In this document: in pieces, positions 22,062-31,714 of the stretch
How positions within the stretch are numbered: the stretch's first letter is position 1
How the letters are laid out: each line of letters begins with the position of its first letter
Assembly: GCF_024679095.1 (NCBI RefSeq)
Contig: NW_026111750.1
Coordinates: 222,501 to 286,500, forward strand
DNA length: 64,000 bases
Direction of reading: 5' to 3'
Source: Eriocheir sinensis
Taxonomy: Eukaryota > Arthropoda > Malacostraca > Decapoda > Varunidae
The notes under the pieces: model-generated
What the model was told of the DNA's origin: nothing
The model's input: the letters and a program-made list of their open reading frames with translations, nothing else
The model's database searches: none
Made by a program: the position numbers and the translations under genes

Positions 22062-22065
22062 CAAG

Positions 22066-22245
22066 TTATAGTCGATCTCTGGGTACTGCCAGGACCTCGC
22101 ACACCACACACCCCATCCCCCTTGCTTAAAGGGTAACAGTAACCACTCCTAGTCAACCGAGAGAATCCGGCCTGAGCGGGGCTCAAACCGCCGCCTGTCT
22201 AGCCGTGAAGCATCGCAGCACAGCGCTCTACCGACTGAGCCACCG

Positions 22246-22247
<2 letters not shown>
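22066..22247 (-). mobile_element. tRNA-derived SINE (family S2)
   Basis: The tRNA-like head occupies 22166-22247 on the minus strand. TCCGG/CCGGA ends can pair; TGGCTCAGTCGG is the A box and GGTTTGAGCCC the B box. The roughly 82-nt length and poor arms mean it is not a functional tRNA. A body of about 100 bp follows and runs straight into the CR1 sequence of C1. It could be a composite SINE with a CR1-derived 3' end, or two adjacent elements. Confidence 0.65.

Positions 22248-22294
<47 letters not shown>
22248..22294. repeat. (GT)n microsatellite
   Basis: About 46 bp at the SINE 5' end. Confidence 0.95.
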
Positions 22295-22295
<1 letters not shown>

Positions 22296-22460
22296 TAAAC
22301 AGATAAGTAAATGGGCAGAGTTTTGTGCCTAAGTTTCAAATAAATAAATAAATAAACACGAATAAATAAATGATTAACTGAACATAAATAAGTCCAAGCA
22401 TCACATAAAGCAAGCTCCTTCAAAACTCGGAGTCGGCAAGGTTGTGTCGCCTAAGAAATG

Positions 22461-22556
22461 AGATGATGATGATGATGATGATGATTATGATGATGACGAT
22501 GACGATGATGATGATGATGATGATGATGTTGATGATGACGATGATGGTGATGAAAG
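22461..22556. repeat. (GAT)n microsatellite
   Basis: About 95 bp of GAT/GAC triplets, imperfect. Confidence 0.93.
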
Positions 22557-22865
22557 GAAACGGCGGGAAATTGCAATATATGTTAACTGAAACCACGCGA
22601 CAGACAAAACATTATAGCGACAACCACGTAACAATCTTATCTAATAACCAACACAGGGCAAAGTGAAGACTAACAACTTTCTTCGTGGCTACCATTTCAA
22701 AGCGTGCCCAAGTACCATCCACACGCACCTGCCTTGGCTGACCGTTAGGCTGGTGTCACACTGGGCGATTTCGCCGTGCGGCAAAACCGCTGGGTGGAGA
22801 AGGGCGGCGGCGCTGTCTAAGCAGTACCATGTCACGCTTTGGAAGTTTGGAAGGACCATAGTGTC

Positions 22866-24006
22866 AGACATAATTTAATTCACGACTCACTGCATTGGTT
22901 TATTAAAGGAGAGTTGTGCCTCACTAATCTTTTATCCATTTACAATAGAGTATACGAGGCAACTGGCAATGATGAGAGCAATGATGTAGTTTATCTTGAT
23001 CTTAGTAAGGCCTTCGATAAGGTACCTCACCAGAGATTGTTAAATAAAGTCAAGGCTCATGGAATAAGAAGGAAGGTATTTGTTGGATTAAGGCGTGGAT
23101 TAGCGACAGGAAACAGAGGGTTACCATTAAGAGTAAAAAATCCGAATGGGGTAATGTTACCAGTGGGCATCCTCAAGGTTCAGTTTTAGGCCTGCTTCTA
23201 TTCATTATCTACATCAATGACATAGACAATGGGATAACTAGTGACATAGGTAAATTTGCAGCTGACACCAAAATAGGACGCGCTATTAGGACAGGGGAGG
23301 ATACTAGATCACTGCAGGAGGATCTCAACAAACTGTCAGCTTGGTCAGAGAATTGGCAGATGAATTTTAACATCACCAAGTGTAGCGTACTTAGTGTAGG
23401 AACACGCAACACATTACACGGGTATAGTTTAGACACCACAGCGATAGGCAGGTCTGAGTGTGAAAGGGATGTGGGAGTGTTAGTGAGCTCTAACCTAAAA
23501 CTAAGGAAGCAATGTATTAGTGCGAGGAATAGGGCTAACAGGTATTAGGCTTTACTAACAGGACGGTAACCAATAGCAGTGCAGAGGTCATCCTCAGAAT
23601 CTATTTAGCGTTAGTTAGGCCACTCTTAGATTATGCTGTCCAGTTTTGGTGCCCACACTACAGAATGGACATCAACTTGCTAGAATCAGTTCAGAGGAGG
23701 ATGACCAAGATGATTCAGGGGCTGAGGAACCTCCCATACCAAAATAGGCTGAAACATCTAAACTTACATTCACTAGAAAGCCGAAGAGTGCGGGGAGATC
23801 TGATAGAAGTATTCAAATGGGTCAAGGGTTACAACAAAGGCGATATAAGTAAAGTACTGAGGATTAGCCAGCAGGATAGAACACGCAGTAATGGATTTAA
23901 ACTAGAAAGGTATAAATTTAGGAGATATATAGGCAAGCATTGGTTTAGTAATAGGGTGGTGGGGGAATTGAATAGATTCAGCAATCATATAGTGCAGGGA
24001 CGATAG
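22866..24006 (+). pseudogene. C2 reverse transcriptase remnant
   Basis: Three frames in order (22839-23189, 23360-23548, 23665-24006) give RT blocks in C1/C5 order. The catalytic GAT to GCT change at the FADD box and at least two frameshifts make it inactive. The C-terminal part keeps ESVQRRMTKMIQGLRNLPY and WFSNRVVGELNRF. Confidence 0.8.
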
Positions 24007-24255
24007 CTTGTTTTAAGAGTAGACTGGACAGCTACATGGACGAGGATGACAGGTGGCAGTGAGGTGTGGGTGCAGTAAGGAGACAGGGTACTGGAGCGTA
24101 CGCCCGTACCGAAGGTAAATGAGGATCAAGCCTCTATCTGTAACCCCTGAAACTACACCTCACCCATCGTGAGTAGTGGGGGAGATTCTGGAGCTGCCCT
24201 GTATAGGTCACTCGGCCTCTTGCAGTTTCCCAATGTTCTTATGTTCTTATGTTTC
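22866..24255 (+). mobile_element. CR1-like LINE copy C2, 5'-truncated, dead
   Basis: It starts at the RT fingers (AATTTAATTCACGACTC, the NLIHDS segment) and ends with the octamer tail GTTCTTATG repeated. Frames cover LTNLLSIYNRVYEA, VVYLDLSKAFDKVPH, then shift at about 23090. The catalytic box reads FAADT near 23254-23268, so the first Asp of FADD is changed to Ala. Thumb and C-terminal parts follow (23360-23548, 23665-24006) with shifts between. It lies inside the outer inverted-repeat element. Confidence 0.85.
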
Positions 24256-24274
24256 GTCGCGCGGCAGCGCTAAA

Positions 24275-24602
24275 GCCCCTGTCACACATTCACGACAATG
24301 GCTCCCGGCGCTTTCCCGACTCAGACCACGCCTCCCACCGTCGGGCCGCACGCAGACAGTTTTGGAAATTTAAAAACAATCGAGGCCCTCCCTGACATCC
24401 GTCAACCGTTGCGAATAAGCTACGGCCGTCGGATGTCCATCTCAACAACGTCGTTTCGACATCGGCTATGGTTGGCACTCAAGGAGATGTAGTTAACGAT
24501 GGTCGTTACGTACGTCTAGCAGCGCGACATTCCAAAACTGTCAGCGCGTGGTCTGATGTCGGAAGGGCGCCGGGAGTCATTGTCGTGAATGTGTGACTGG
24601 GA
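24275..24602. mobile_element. MITE with long terminal inverted repeats
   Basis: The left end GTCACACATTCACGACAATG recurs inverted at the right end, and similarity extends about 55 bp (CCCGGCG, CAGACCACGC). Both ends are flanked by CTAAA (24270-24274 and 24603-24607), a possible 5-bp target duplication. The interior is CpG-rich with no ORF. The superfamily is unknown. Confidence 0.65.
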
Positions 24603-24735
24603 CTAAACCTCAAGGTTGTGTGTGTCCCTGAGGCAGAAGGATTACTTAAAGAGCCCACATGTCTGAGAAATTTGGCTCGCCCATTTCATGCTGAGAGGGA
24701 AACTAGTGAAAAGTTTGAGAAGTTTTATGAGAACA

Positions 24736-25750
24736 GGGGGTGTTTGTGAGCTCTGATCTCAGTTCAAGGGCACAGTGCATTCAAGCTAAAAATCGAGCAC
24801 ATGGGGTACAGGGTTTTATCTCAAGGAGCGTAAGCAAGCGCCGAAGTCTTCCTCAAACTATATTTAGCATTAGTTAGACCTCATCTTGATTATGCGGCTC
24901 AGTTCTGGTCACCTTACTATATAATGGATATAAAAATGCTAGAATCGGTGAAGAGAAGGATGACTAAGATGATTCAAGGGTTACGAAACTTGCCATACGA
25001 GGAAAGACTCACACAGTTAAACTTGCATTCTCTAGAAAGGCGAAGGGTGCGTGGAGACATGATCGAGGTTTATAAATGGACAAAGGGCTGTAATAAGGGG
25101 GGTACTAAAAAGGTTATGTTTTTTTTTTTTATGTTGCGGCCTATTGCACCGGTAGGCTTCTTCCCGGTGGGGCCTGATGGTCGGCCCAAGTCTTCTTCGC
25201 GGTGGGGCCTGATGGTCGGCCCAGCCCGTTCTGACGCAGGCGAGTGTTTATAGTGGCGCCATCTTGTATTGGCTCATGCTGCCCCCCGGGAGCTCGTTCT
25301 TGATTCGCTTGGACGGCTTCCTCTAGAGTCCGGCTTGCTGGGTGGTCTTCAGGACAGCATGTGGGTAGTTTTAAGCCACTCGGCGGTGACTGAAAAATCC
25401 GAGGTGGTAGCGTGGGGATTCGAACCAGTTCGGCCACCGCCTACCCCGCCTATGTTGGTAAGAGAACCGGGTAGGACACGTAGTAATGGGTTTAAACTCG
25501 ATAATTTCAGATTCAACAAGGAACTAGGCAAAAAATGGTTTACTAAAAGAATGGTAGATGAGTGGAACAGGCTGAGGAGTCATGTGGTGAGTCCCAGTAC
25601 AACTGTTGCATTGATAAATATATTAGATAAATTCATAGACAGTGATATAAGATTGGGTTAGATTCACGGGAGCTTAGGTTCAAAGGGGCTGCCTTGTACA
25701 GGCCTACCAGCCTCTTGCAGACTTCTACGTTCTGATGTTCTTATGATATT
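24736..25750 (+). mobile_element. CR1-like LINE copy C3 (3' part), split by a SINE
   Basis: It begins in the thumb (GVFVSSDLSSRAQCIQAKNRA) and ends near GTTCTGATGTTCTTATG. Its left arm (to about 25117) covers KMIQGLRNLPYEERL and DMIEVYKWTKGCNKGG. The right arm (25451 on) resumes with VREPGRTRSNGFKLDNF. A minus-strand SINE separates them, with a short direct repeat on both sides. Confidence 0.82.
25118..25450 (-). mobile_element. tRNA-derived SINE (family S1), inserted in C3
   Basis: Minus-strand element. The tRNA-like head near 25440 contains GGTTCGAATCCC (B box) but has lost much of the A-box arm. A body is shared with 17003-17164, then GGGCCGACCATCAGGCCCC occurs twice, and the 3' A-run is at 25118-25132. 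TATGTT flanks both sides (25115-25120 region and 25451-25456), the target duplication expected from LINE-driven insertion. It lies in C3 codons that otherwise continue in frame. Confidence 0.82.
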
Positions 25751-25872
25751 AATTACCGAATGGCTGTAAGTTCTAAGGCCTCACATCTCCAAACAAAACA
25801 CACAGTTCAGGAGGGCAATATGTGCCGAGGAAAGACTGACAATTACACTAATTGAATAAACAAATCAACGTC

Positions 25873-26106
25873 AAACATGGTGGTCGACCGCGCGGCAGAA
25901 CCGTCCAGTGTGACCACGTGCATTGAACTGTGTGTTCACTGTGTTGTGTCCTCCATCGCGGCGGTAAGCGGCAGCGCGACAGGGCGGTTCTGCCGCAGCC
26001 TGCTGCGGCGGTGGGCGGCAAAACCGCCCTGTGTGACACCTCCAATTGGTTTGTGTGTGCGGCGAGACCGAGCGGCAAAACCGCCTAGTGTGACACCGGC
26101 CTTAGT
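25873..26106. repeat. GCGGCAAAACCGCC hairpin cluster
   Basis: GCGGCAAAACCGCC or close variants followed by GTGTGAC occur at about 25891, 26017 and 26073. An inverted copy (AGGGCGGTTCTGCCGC) lies at about 25980. They form a strong stem with 26017 and match the ends of the outer element. They may be nested MITE ends of one family. Confidence 0.6.
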
Positions 26107-26444
26107 CGTTAAATGCAGCAACAACACTTTACCTTATAAACGGGGAAGAGCTGCAAACAGCCTAGCCTACGACAAGATCCTTTCCATCACGGGCACTCCA
26201 CAGCGTATTGGACGATGACTGATAAGCACACACAACACGGCCAGCGACAAGGGCAGGTCTCGTCTCCCTCACTCCTTAGGTCACTAAAGAGCCGGCGAGG
26301 GATCATACGCAATCACCCTCCCCCAAGGGTGGCTATTACACTGACTTGGGACGACTGGGCTCAGGGGAGACTTTTGGGCAGAGGAGCGACGAGCGCCGAC
26401 TCGAAAGGTGGTGGTGGGGCCGCCCGCTGCCCAGAGTGTCTTAC

Positions 26445-26447
<3 letters not shown>

Positions 26448-26535
<88 letters not shown>
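26448..26535. repeat. (TC)n microsatellite
   Basis: About 88 bp of pure TC repeats. Confidence 0.95.
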
Positions 26536-26539
<4 letters not shown>

Positions 26540-26559
26540 GTGGATGTAAGGGGGGGGGG

Positions 26560-27080
26560 GGGTGTTGGCAGCTTCTTTGCTCTGACTACTGGGTAGACCT
26601 AGCAATAGGTAACGAGAAAAGTGGCAACAGGAGGCAGAGGAAATTACGGAGGCAGTGGGAGTACGGGGTAAAACTAGCGATAGCTGGAAAGGAGAGAAAA
26701 ACAATATGAGACAGAGGAAATTAAGGAAGATGACATAAGTGGGTCAGCACAGACGAGAATAAGAGAGCATAACATCGATATAGGAAAGTACATAATTAAA
26801 TACAGACTTTTAAATAAAAGTTAGCTGGTTGGGATGAAGGCTGCAGGCACGTAGGCTACACACGATCAGTACATTACCCCGGAAAGAAAGGTAAAGGATG
26901 AAAAAGACTGAAGAACCTTGAAGAGAAAGATATGAATCAAAGAATAAAACTGAAAATAGAGGGTAGAGGAACTCAAAAGGTAGATCAGTTATAGAAGACT
27001 ACTGGAGTAAGATGACTGGAGTAGACAGACACAGAGGAAGAAGGAATGGAGAACATGATGACACACAGTGCATGGGAAAT
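26560..27080. other. Unannotated A/G-rich sequence
   Basis: Purine-biased, non-repetitive DNA without a plausible ORF, RNA or element end. Confidence 0.3.
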
Positions 27081-27089
27081 GGAGAGAAA

Positions 27090-27400
27090 CAGAGCTGGGG
27101 GAGGGTGAGAGTGTGGTGAAAGTACTGAGAAAATGGGAAGGAAGCAGGCCAGGAACAGATGGAATCACTGGAAAAGAATGATTATATGGAAGTGACTGCC
27201 AGGCATGTTATAACAGTGTTATATAGAGGAAAGGGAGATTACCACAGGCCTGGAACAGGGGTAGGAAGCCTAATAATGATACACTTTGGAGGAGGAAATA
27301 ACAAAGAAGACACTAAACACTAGTAGACCCGCAAGTCATGAATAACCTGGAAAAGGTTTTGGGGAATGATTAATAATGACTTAATAAATACAAATAAACG
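27090..27400 (+). pseudogene. Badly decayed LINE reverse-transcriptase relic
   Basis: Scattered across frames are VLRKWEGSRPGTDGI, KGRLPQAWNRG, IMIHFGGGNNKED and MNNLEKVLG. They resemble, in order, the PGxDGI, LPxxW, IxxxxKGD and NYRPI-to-EK blocks of non-LTR polymerases. Stops are frequent. The assignment rests on the order of short blocks only. Confidence 0.4.
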
Positions 27401-27710
27401 TGATACTGGGAGAGGGGCCAAGCTGGGTGCGGGAGGTAGAGGAGGAATGGATCCCAACATGAGGCAACCTTAACATATAAATACACATTTATGGCATAAA
27501 CAGTTGTGTGTATGTGCATGAAGGTGCAGGTGTAGAGGGGTGTGGAAATGTGTGACTGTGTTGAATGGGTATCTGTGTTATCTGTTTGCTTATGACTGTG
27601 TTTATGCTTGGCATATATAGGTGCATTTGTGTGTATGTGTGTTAGCATGCATGCGTGTGATTATGGAGGTAAGTGTATGTGTATATGAATATGTATGTGT
27701 GTGTACATGT

Positions 27711-27893
27711 CAGGGTTGGCGGCTTAAACCAAATGGTTTAAAGTGTGGTTTAAACCAATAAAAAAACACTGGTTTAAACCAACTAATAAAACCATTTTTT
27801 TCTTTTGTGTGTATCTTTGTTAGTTTCATCAGTATTGTGGTTTTAACTATATGTAAGATTTTAATTATGTACAGCAGGGTTGGCGGTTTAAAC
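27711..27893 (+). repeat. Tandem hAT-like element heads (CAGGGTTGGCGG)
   Basis: CAGGGTTGGCGG at 27711 and again at 27875 each precede GGTTTAAACC-type palindromes and related A/T-rich sequence (27797-27870 resembles 28087-28157). CAGGGTTGG is also the terminus of the 28391-29183 element. These look like partial copies of one hAT-type family. Confidence 0.5.
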
Positions 27894-28052
27894 CAGGGGT
27901 GTCACACTCAAAACCCTTGGAGGGCCAATTCATGCTCTGAAGTGCCGTCATGGGGGCCAACAAGGGTAGAAAATACATTGACAAGATTGAAGTTACCGTG
28001 ATACCGCGGGCCATTTATGACTATCCCGCGGGCCATGAGTTTGACACCCCTG
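27894..28052. mobile_element. hAT-type MITE, 159 bp
   Basis: Ends CAGGGGTGTCACACTCA and TGAGTTTGACACCCCTG are inverted repeats (16 of 17). The element is flanked by a perfect 8-bp target duplication GTTTAAAC (27886-27893 and 28053-28060), the length expected of hAT elements. The interior carries GGAGGGCCAATTC and CCGCGGGCCAT motifs seen in hAT MITEs of many animals (recollection). It has no coding capacity. Confidence 0.88.
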
Positions 28053-28390
28053 GTTTAAACGAAAAGAACATCAATAAAACTAGTGTTTTTTTTTTTTTTG
28101 TATCCTTGTAGTTTTCATCAGGTATTATGGTTTTGATTATATGTGGTTTTTAAATCTATAACATTGCACAGCCATTTTACTAACACCAGCATGATAATAT
28201 CAGTTGGTAAGCTCAAATCTCTATTCAAATGCAGTAACTTCAAAGAAACTGAAAACATAATTTTGGTACATTATATCTAAATAAATAAATAAATAAATAT
28301 ATTTGCCACTTCACACTGTCGTCTGTGGACTGAAAATTGTACATACGTACAGTGTGTGTATGCTAAGGCGGCCATTGTTGTTCTGAGTCA

Positions 28391-29183
28391 CAGGGTTGGA
28401 GAAAAACCCGGGTTTAAAAAAAAGGGTTATTTTGTTTCGGGGGGCTTTATTTTTGGGGGGTATTAGTTTTTTGTTTATTCTTCGTATTTATATATTAAAT
28501 CAATTTGAATAATAAATTAAAAAGTAGTCAAGGGTAAAACAAGATGTGTGAAGTGTTATCTGAAGGACAGACACTTGTTTAGGTGTTGCTCCTTTTTGGC
28601 AGGTTGGTCCCTTTGTGGCTACTGCCTCTACTGATATAGTAGTTTCAAAATGTTGTGTCGATTTCAGTAAAACAATTATCAAAAACTGTGTGGCATTGGA
28701 AACTATAAGATTGAGCCCTGATTTATTCTTAATGGAAAAGGTTGATGAAATTGAAAACATTAGTTTTTCATGTGTACGAAGTGGTGTTGTGCGAAACGAT
28801 TTGCTATAGCGGCGAGGTATAGTCACGTTGTAAGATGGCCTCAATTTAAGTGCGATTTGTGGTGTGACTGTGTGATATGGCTGGGTGTAATGTGGAGTAT
28901 CCGAGTATGGTTTGGCTTGTGTCGTAGCGTGGTGGCTGAGTGATGATGTGTCAGGTGTGTCTAAGCAAAAACTAGAACACATATAAGATAAAGAAAAAAA
29001 AACTGTTTGACGTTATTTATATTTTTTTGGAAGATCTATATGGATTTTCCTTTTTATTTCATGTAGATATATGGACCTTATTTATCAATAGGAATTAAAA
29101 CTAATTTTTATGTAAAATATTTTAACACTTACTGTTTTTTTGTTTTGTTGGGGGGGGGGGGGTGTTTTTTAATGCCAACCCTG
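28391..29183. mobile_element. hAT-type non-autonomous element, about 793 bp
   Basis: The left end is CAGGGTTGGAG and the right end TGCCAACCCTG (inverted). The flanks are CTGAGTCA (28383-28390) and ATGAGTCA (29184-29191), an 8-bp duplication with 7 of 8 matching. A 160-residue minus-strand frame (28500-28982) is inside. It shows no transposase motif that I recognise and is probably fortuitous. Confidence 0.7.
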
Positions 29184-29263
29184 ATGAGTCATCATAACAG
29201 CGCCCCTAATTCCCAGGAGCGCGATGCAGCGGCAGTAAGCGGTGCAGGATATAGCCAAGAAAG

Positions 29264-29265
<2 letters not shown>

Positions 29266-29336
<71 letters not shown>
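29266..29336. repeat. (TC)n microsatellite
   Basis: About 70 bp of TC repeats. Confidence 0.95.
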
Positions 29337-29342
<6 letters not shown>

Positions 29343-29640
29343 TGTTTTTAGCATGCAAGTGGAAAATTAGAGGAGGTCTTTCATGTTTTACTACTCTTTA
29401 ACATTGCAATTCAAAAGCATGTGAGAGAAGCTGCATTTTGCCTCTTTTACAAATTGTATGAAGATCAAATGAATATATTGTTAAGGGGTTTCCTTCTTTC
29501 TACCCTATCACGGAAAAAAAAGAGGAGTACTGAGGTTAACAACTAAAAGAACACATTGGGAAAGAATCACGGGTTCGTGTAGGTGTAGAGGTTGTATGTG
29601 TGTGGGTTTGTGGGTGGGTGTGGCAGGAGTTGGCCGCCAA

Positions 29641-29850
29641 ACCTGTGGGCACAACAGTTGGGTGAGCGGGCGAGTGATCTATTTAACTTAATAGGATCAG
29701 ATATGCATTTACATGATAATTAAGACACAGGTTAGTTAAAGGGGAGACGATAAATAACACTGGGGAGCACGTAGGGGGAAAAAATGGGGGGAGGAGGGAG
29801 AGTCACGTAAGTACCTGTGGGCACAACAGCTGGGTGAGAGGGCAAGTGAT
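29641..29850. repeat. 38-bp direct duplication, 172 bp apart
   Basis: ACCTGTGGGCACAACAG followed by TGGGTGAG and GGG-AAGTGAT occurs at 29641-29678 and 29813-29850. The sequence between is purine-rich. The region 29340-29640 and 29851-30239 shows no gene. Confidence 0.65.
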
Positions 29851-30239
29851 GCCCGGGAAAAGCCACCCCGAGTTTTTATACTCGCCTGCGACGAGAGCAG
29901 CGTCCCGTAAGAGCGGGAAAAGGGGGGGGCAAGTAGTACATATGGGTTATGATCTCTTAACTTGCAAGGTGACGAAATCTACTTTTGGAGCTGCGAAAAA
30001 AATCTATGTAAGGTGGATGACTTTATCAGATAGGACATTTACAAGCAAGGTGGCTGGCAACTGCTTCGAGGGACGGCTGACGCTGAAGTCTGGCGGGACA
30101 GTGGCGTGAAGTATTGCACCACATTGTGTAATTGTAGTCTGAGGGGGGATTTGTTATGTTATACAATATATAGACAACCCAAGCTTTCCGAGACATAGTG
30201 TTATAGGTTGTGATTAATGATAGCTTCTTATAATTAATC

Positions 30240-30357
30240 ACATACTTATGATGGCCTTATAATGACTGATAATCACTTATAACTACTTATGATCACTTAT
30301 AATTACTTGTAATCACTTATACTCATTTATATATACTTATAATCACTTATAATGACG
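30240..30357. repeat. Degenerate 10-12-bp repeat (ACTTATAATC)
   Basis: About ten variants of ACTTATAATCACTTAT. Confidence 0.85.
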
Positions 30358-30439
30358 TACCCTCTGTTTTGTTTTTGTTTTATATCTCTAAGTTTTCCTC
30401 CTCCCTACACATCCCGGCATTACAATGATAGAGTTAGTG

Positions 30440-30880
30440 TATGTACATTTTGGTCGTAGTAGTGGTGGTAGTGGTGGTGGTGGTGGCAGCAGTAACACGT
30501 CAGCGGTGATGGCGGTGTTAGCACGTAAAGGCGAGTGTTACTGCCATCACAACACCTCTTTGGACCTGACAGTATAAAGACCATTTTAGTGTTGGTAAAG
30601 CATCCAGACGATCCCCTTCCCCCTCCGCCTCTTCCCCCCTCGCCCCTTCCTCCCATAACACCTGCGTGTCACCTTTCCAGCTTCCAGGACAGGGGGAAGC
30701 AAGGGAGGGGGTAAGGGAAAAGGAGAGGGGAGGAGATGAGAGGAGAGGAGGACATAGGAGAGGGAAAGAAAGAGGCAAGGAAGGACATAGAGAGGAGGTG
30801 AAGGAAGAGGATAAAAGTAAGGGAAGGAGAGAGGGAGGGAGGGAGGGAGAGAAGGCAAGGGCAGATTAAGGAGGAGGAAG
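30440..30880. repeat. Low-complexity (GGT)n and purine-rich tracts
   Basis: GGT/GTA triplets at about 30460-30495 and a G/A-rich stretch at 30680-30880 (plus strand). The many minus-strand Pro/Ser/Leu frames are base-bias artefacts. Confidence 0.75.
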
Positions 30881-31305
30881 CAGGCAGCAGCCACATGAGG
30901 AGTGACAGTGGCGGTGTCAGTGGTGTCAGGCGTCCTTCACCTCGCAACACACACGAGTCGCAACACTCTGGACGTGGTGACGTTCCCTTAATGTTGCACC
31001 GCCACTTGATGTTTCTCTGTTCCCGTTGCCAAAACAGAATTATTTTCCTATACTCCTGCTCCTCCTCGTCCTCCTTAACTCGTCGTCCTCCTCCTTTCTT
31101 CGTCCTCGTCCTTTCTTCGTCTAGTGGTCTAGTGGCGGCGGGATTGAGGTGGTAGTGTTTGGAGCAGTGATAGTGGTGATGATAGCGAAGGAGTGGTAAT
31201 AAATATGATGAAAGAGATGGTGGTGATGGTGGTGGTGATGGTTAATGGTCTAGTGGCGGCGGTGGGATCGCCTTCCCTCTCAAGACAGGGTTTGTGCCTA
31301 AATAT

Positions 31306-31650
31306 CACACCTGAGTGGATGAGGCTAGACAGGTGGTGCTGTGTTCGTCTTAGCAACAAACAAATAAAAGGGTGGGTGTCTGACTTAACACACCTGAGTG
31401 GATGAGGCTAGACAGGTGGTGTTGTGTTCGTCTTAGCAACAAACAAATAAAAGGGTGGGTGTCTGACTTAACACACCTGAATGAATAAGGTTAGACAGGT
31501 GGGTTGTGTCAATTGAAAAACACAAGCAAAGCAACTGAGTTCCTGAGTTAAAAACTCCTGAATGGTGGATTAGACAGGCAGGGTTGTATTCATCTGAGCA
31601 ACAAACAGGCAAAAGAGGCAGGGAGTTATAACTTATTAGCACACCTGTCG
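31306..31650. repeat. 83-bp tandem repeat
   Basis: CACACCTGAGTGGATGAGGC at 31306, 31389 and (variant) 31472 gives an exact 83-bp period. Two more decayed units follow to about 31650. The first two units differ by only one or two bases, so the duplication is recent. Confidence 0.88.
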
Positions 31651-31714
31651 GAAAGTTGAACGGGTTAAACTTACGTTCTCAGCCACAAACAAACAAGACA
31701 ACTGTGACGTTCTG

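Larger units (their letters stand above)
19640..22065 (-). mobile_element. CR1-like LINE copy C1, nearly intact ORF2 fragment
   Basis: Minus-strand CR1-like element. It starts inside the endonuclease at about 22065 and ends with an octamer tail TTCTTATG repeated three times (19646-19672 on the minus strand). Octamer tails are characteristic of CR1 elements. One premature stop (21553-21555) is the only coding defect that I see after the 5' truncation. At its 5' end it abuts a tRNA-derived SINE. Confidence 0.88.
22747..26106. mobile_element. Candidate inverted-repeat element filled with nested insertions
   Basis: AGGCTGGTGTCACACTGGGC at the left matches, inverted, the right end of GGCAAAACCGCCTAGTGTGACACCGGCC (terminal repeats about 32 bp with a few mismatches). 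Between them lie two CR1 fragments, a MITE and a SINE. I see no transposase. No convincing target duplication flanks it (5 of 8 at best), so the ends may belong to two separate copies of one family. Confidence 0.45.

Noticed and set aside
22739..26116. Target-site duplication of the outer inverted-repeat element
   Set aside because: The best 8-mer alignment (GACCGTTA against AGTCGTTA) is only 5 of 8, so it is not convincing.
28500..28982. 160-codon minus-strand gene
   Set aside because: It lies inside a hAT-type element, shows no transposase or other domain, and Thr/Ser/Pro-rich content suggests chance.
27711..29183. A single 1.47-kb hAT element from CAGGGTTGGC to GCCAACCCTG
   Set aside because: Flanking 8-mers (GTACATGT and ATGAGTCA) do not match. 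The nearer end at 28391 gives a 7/8 target duplication and is preferred.
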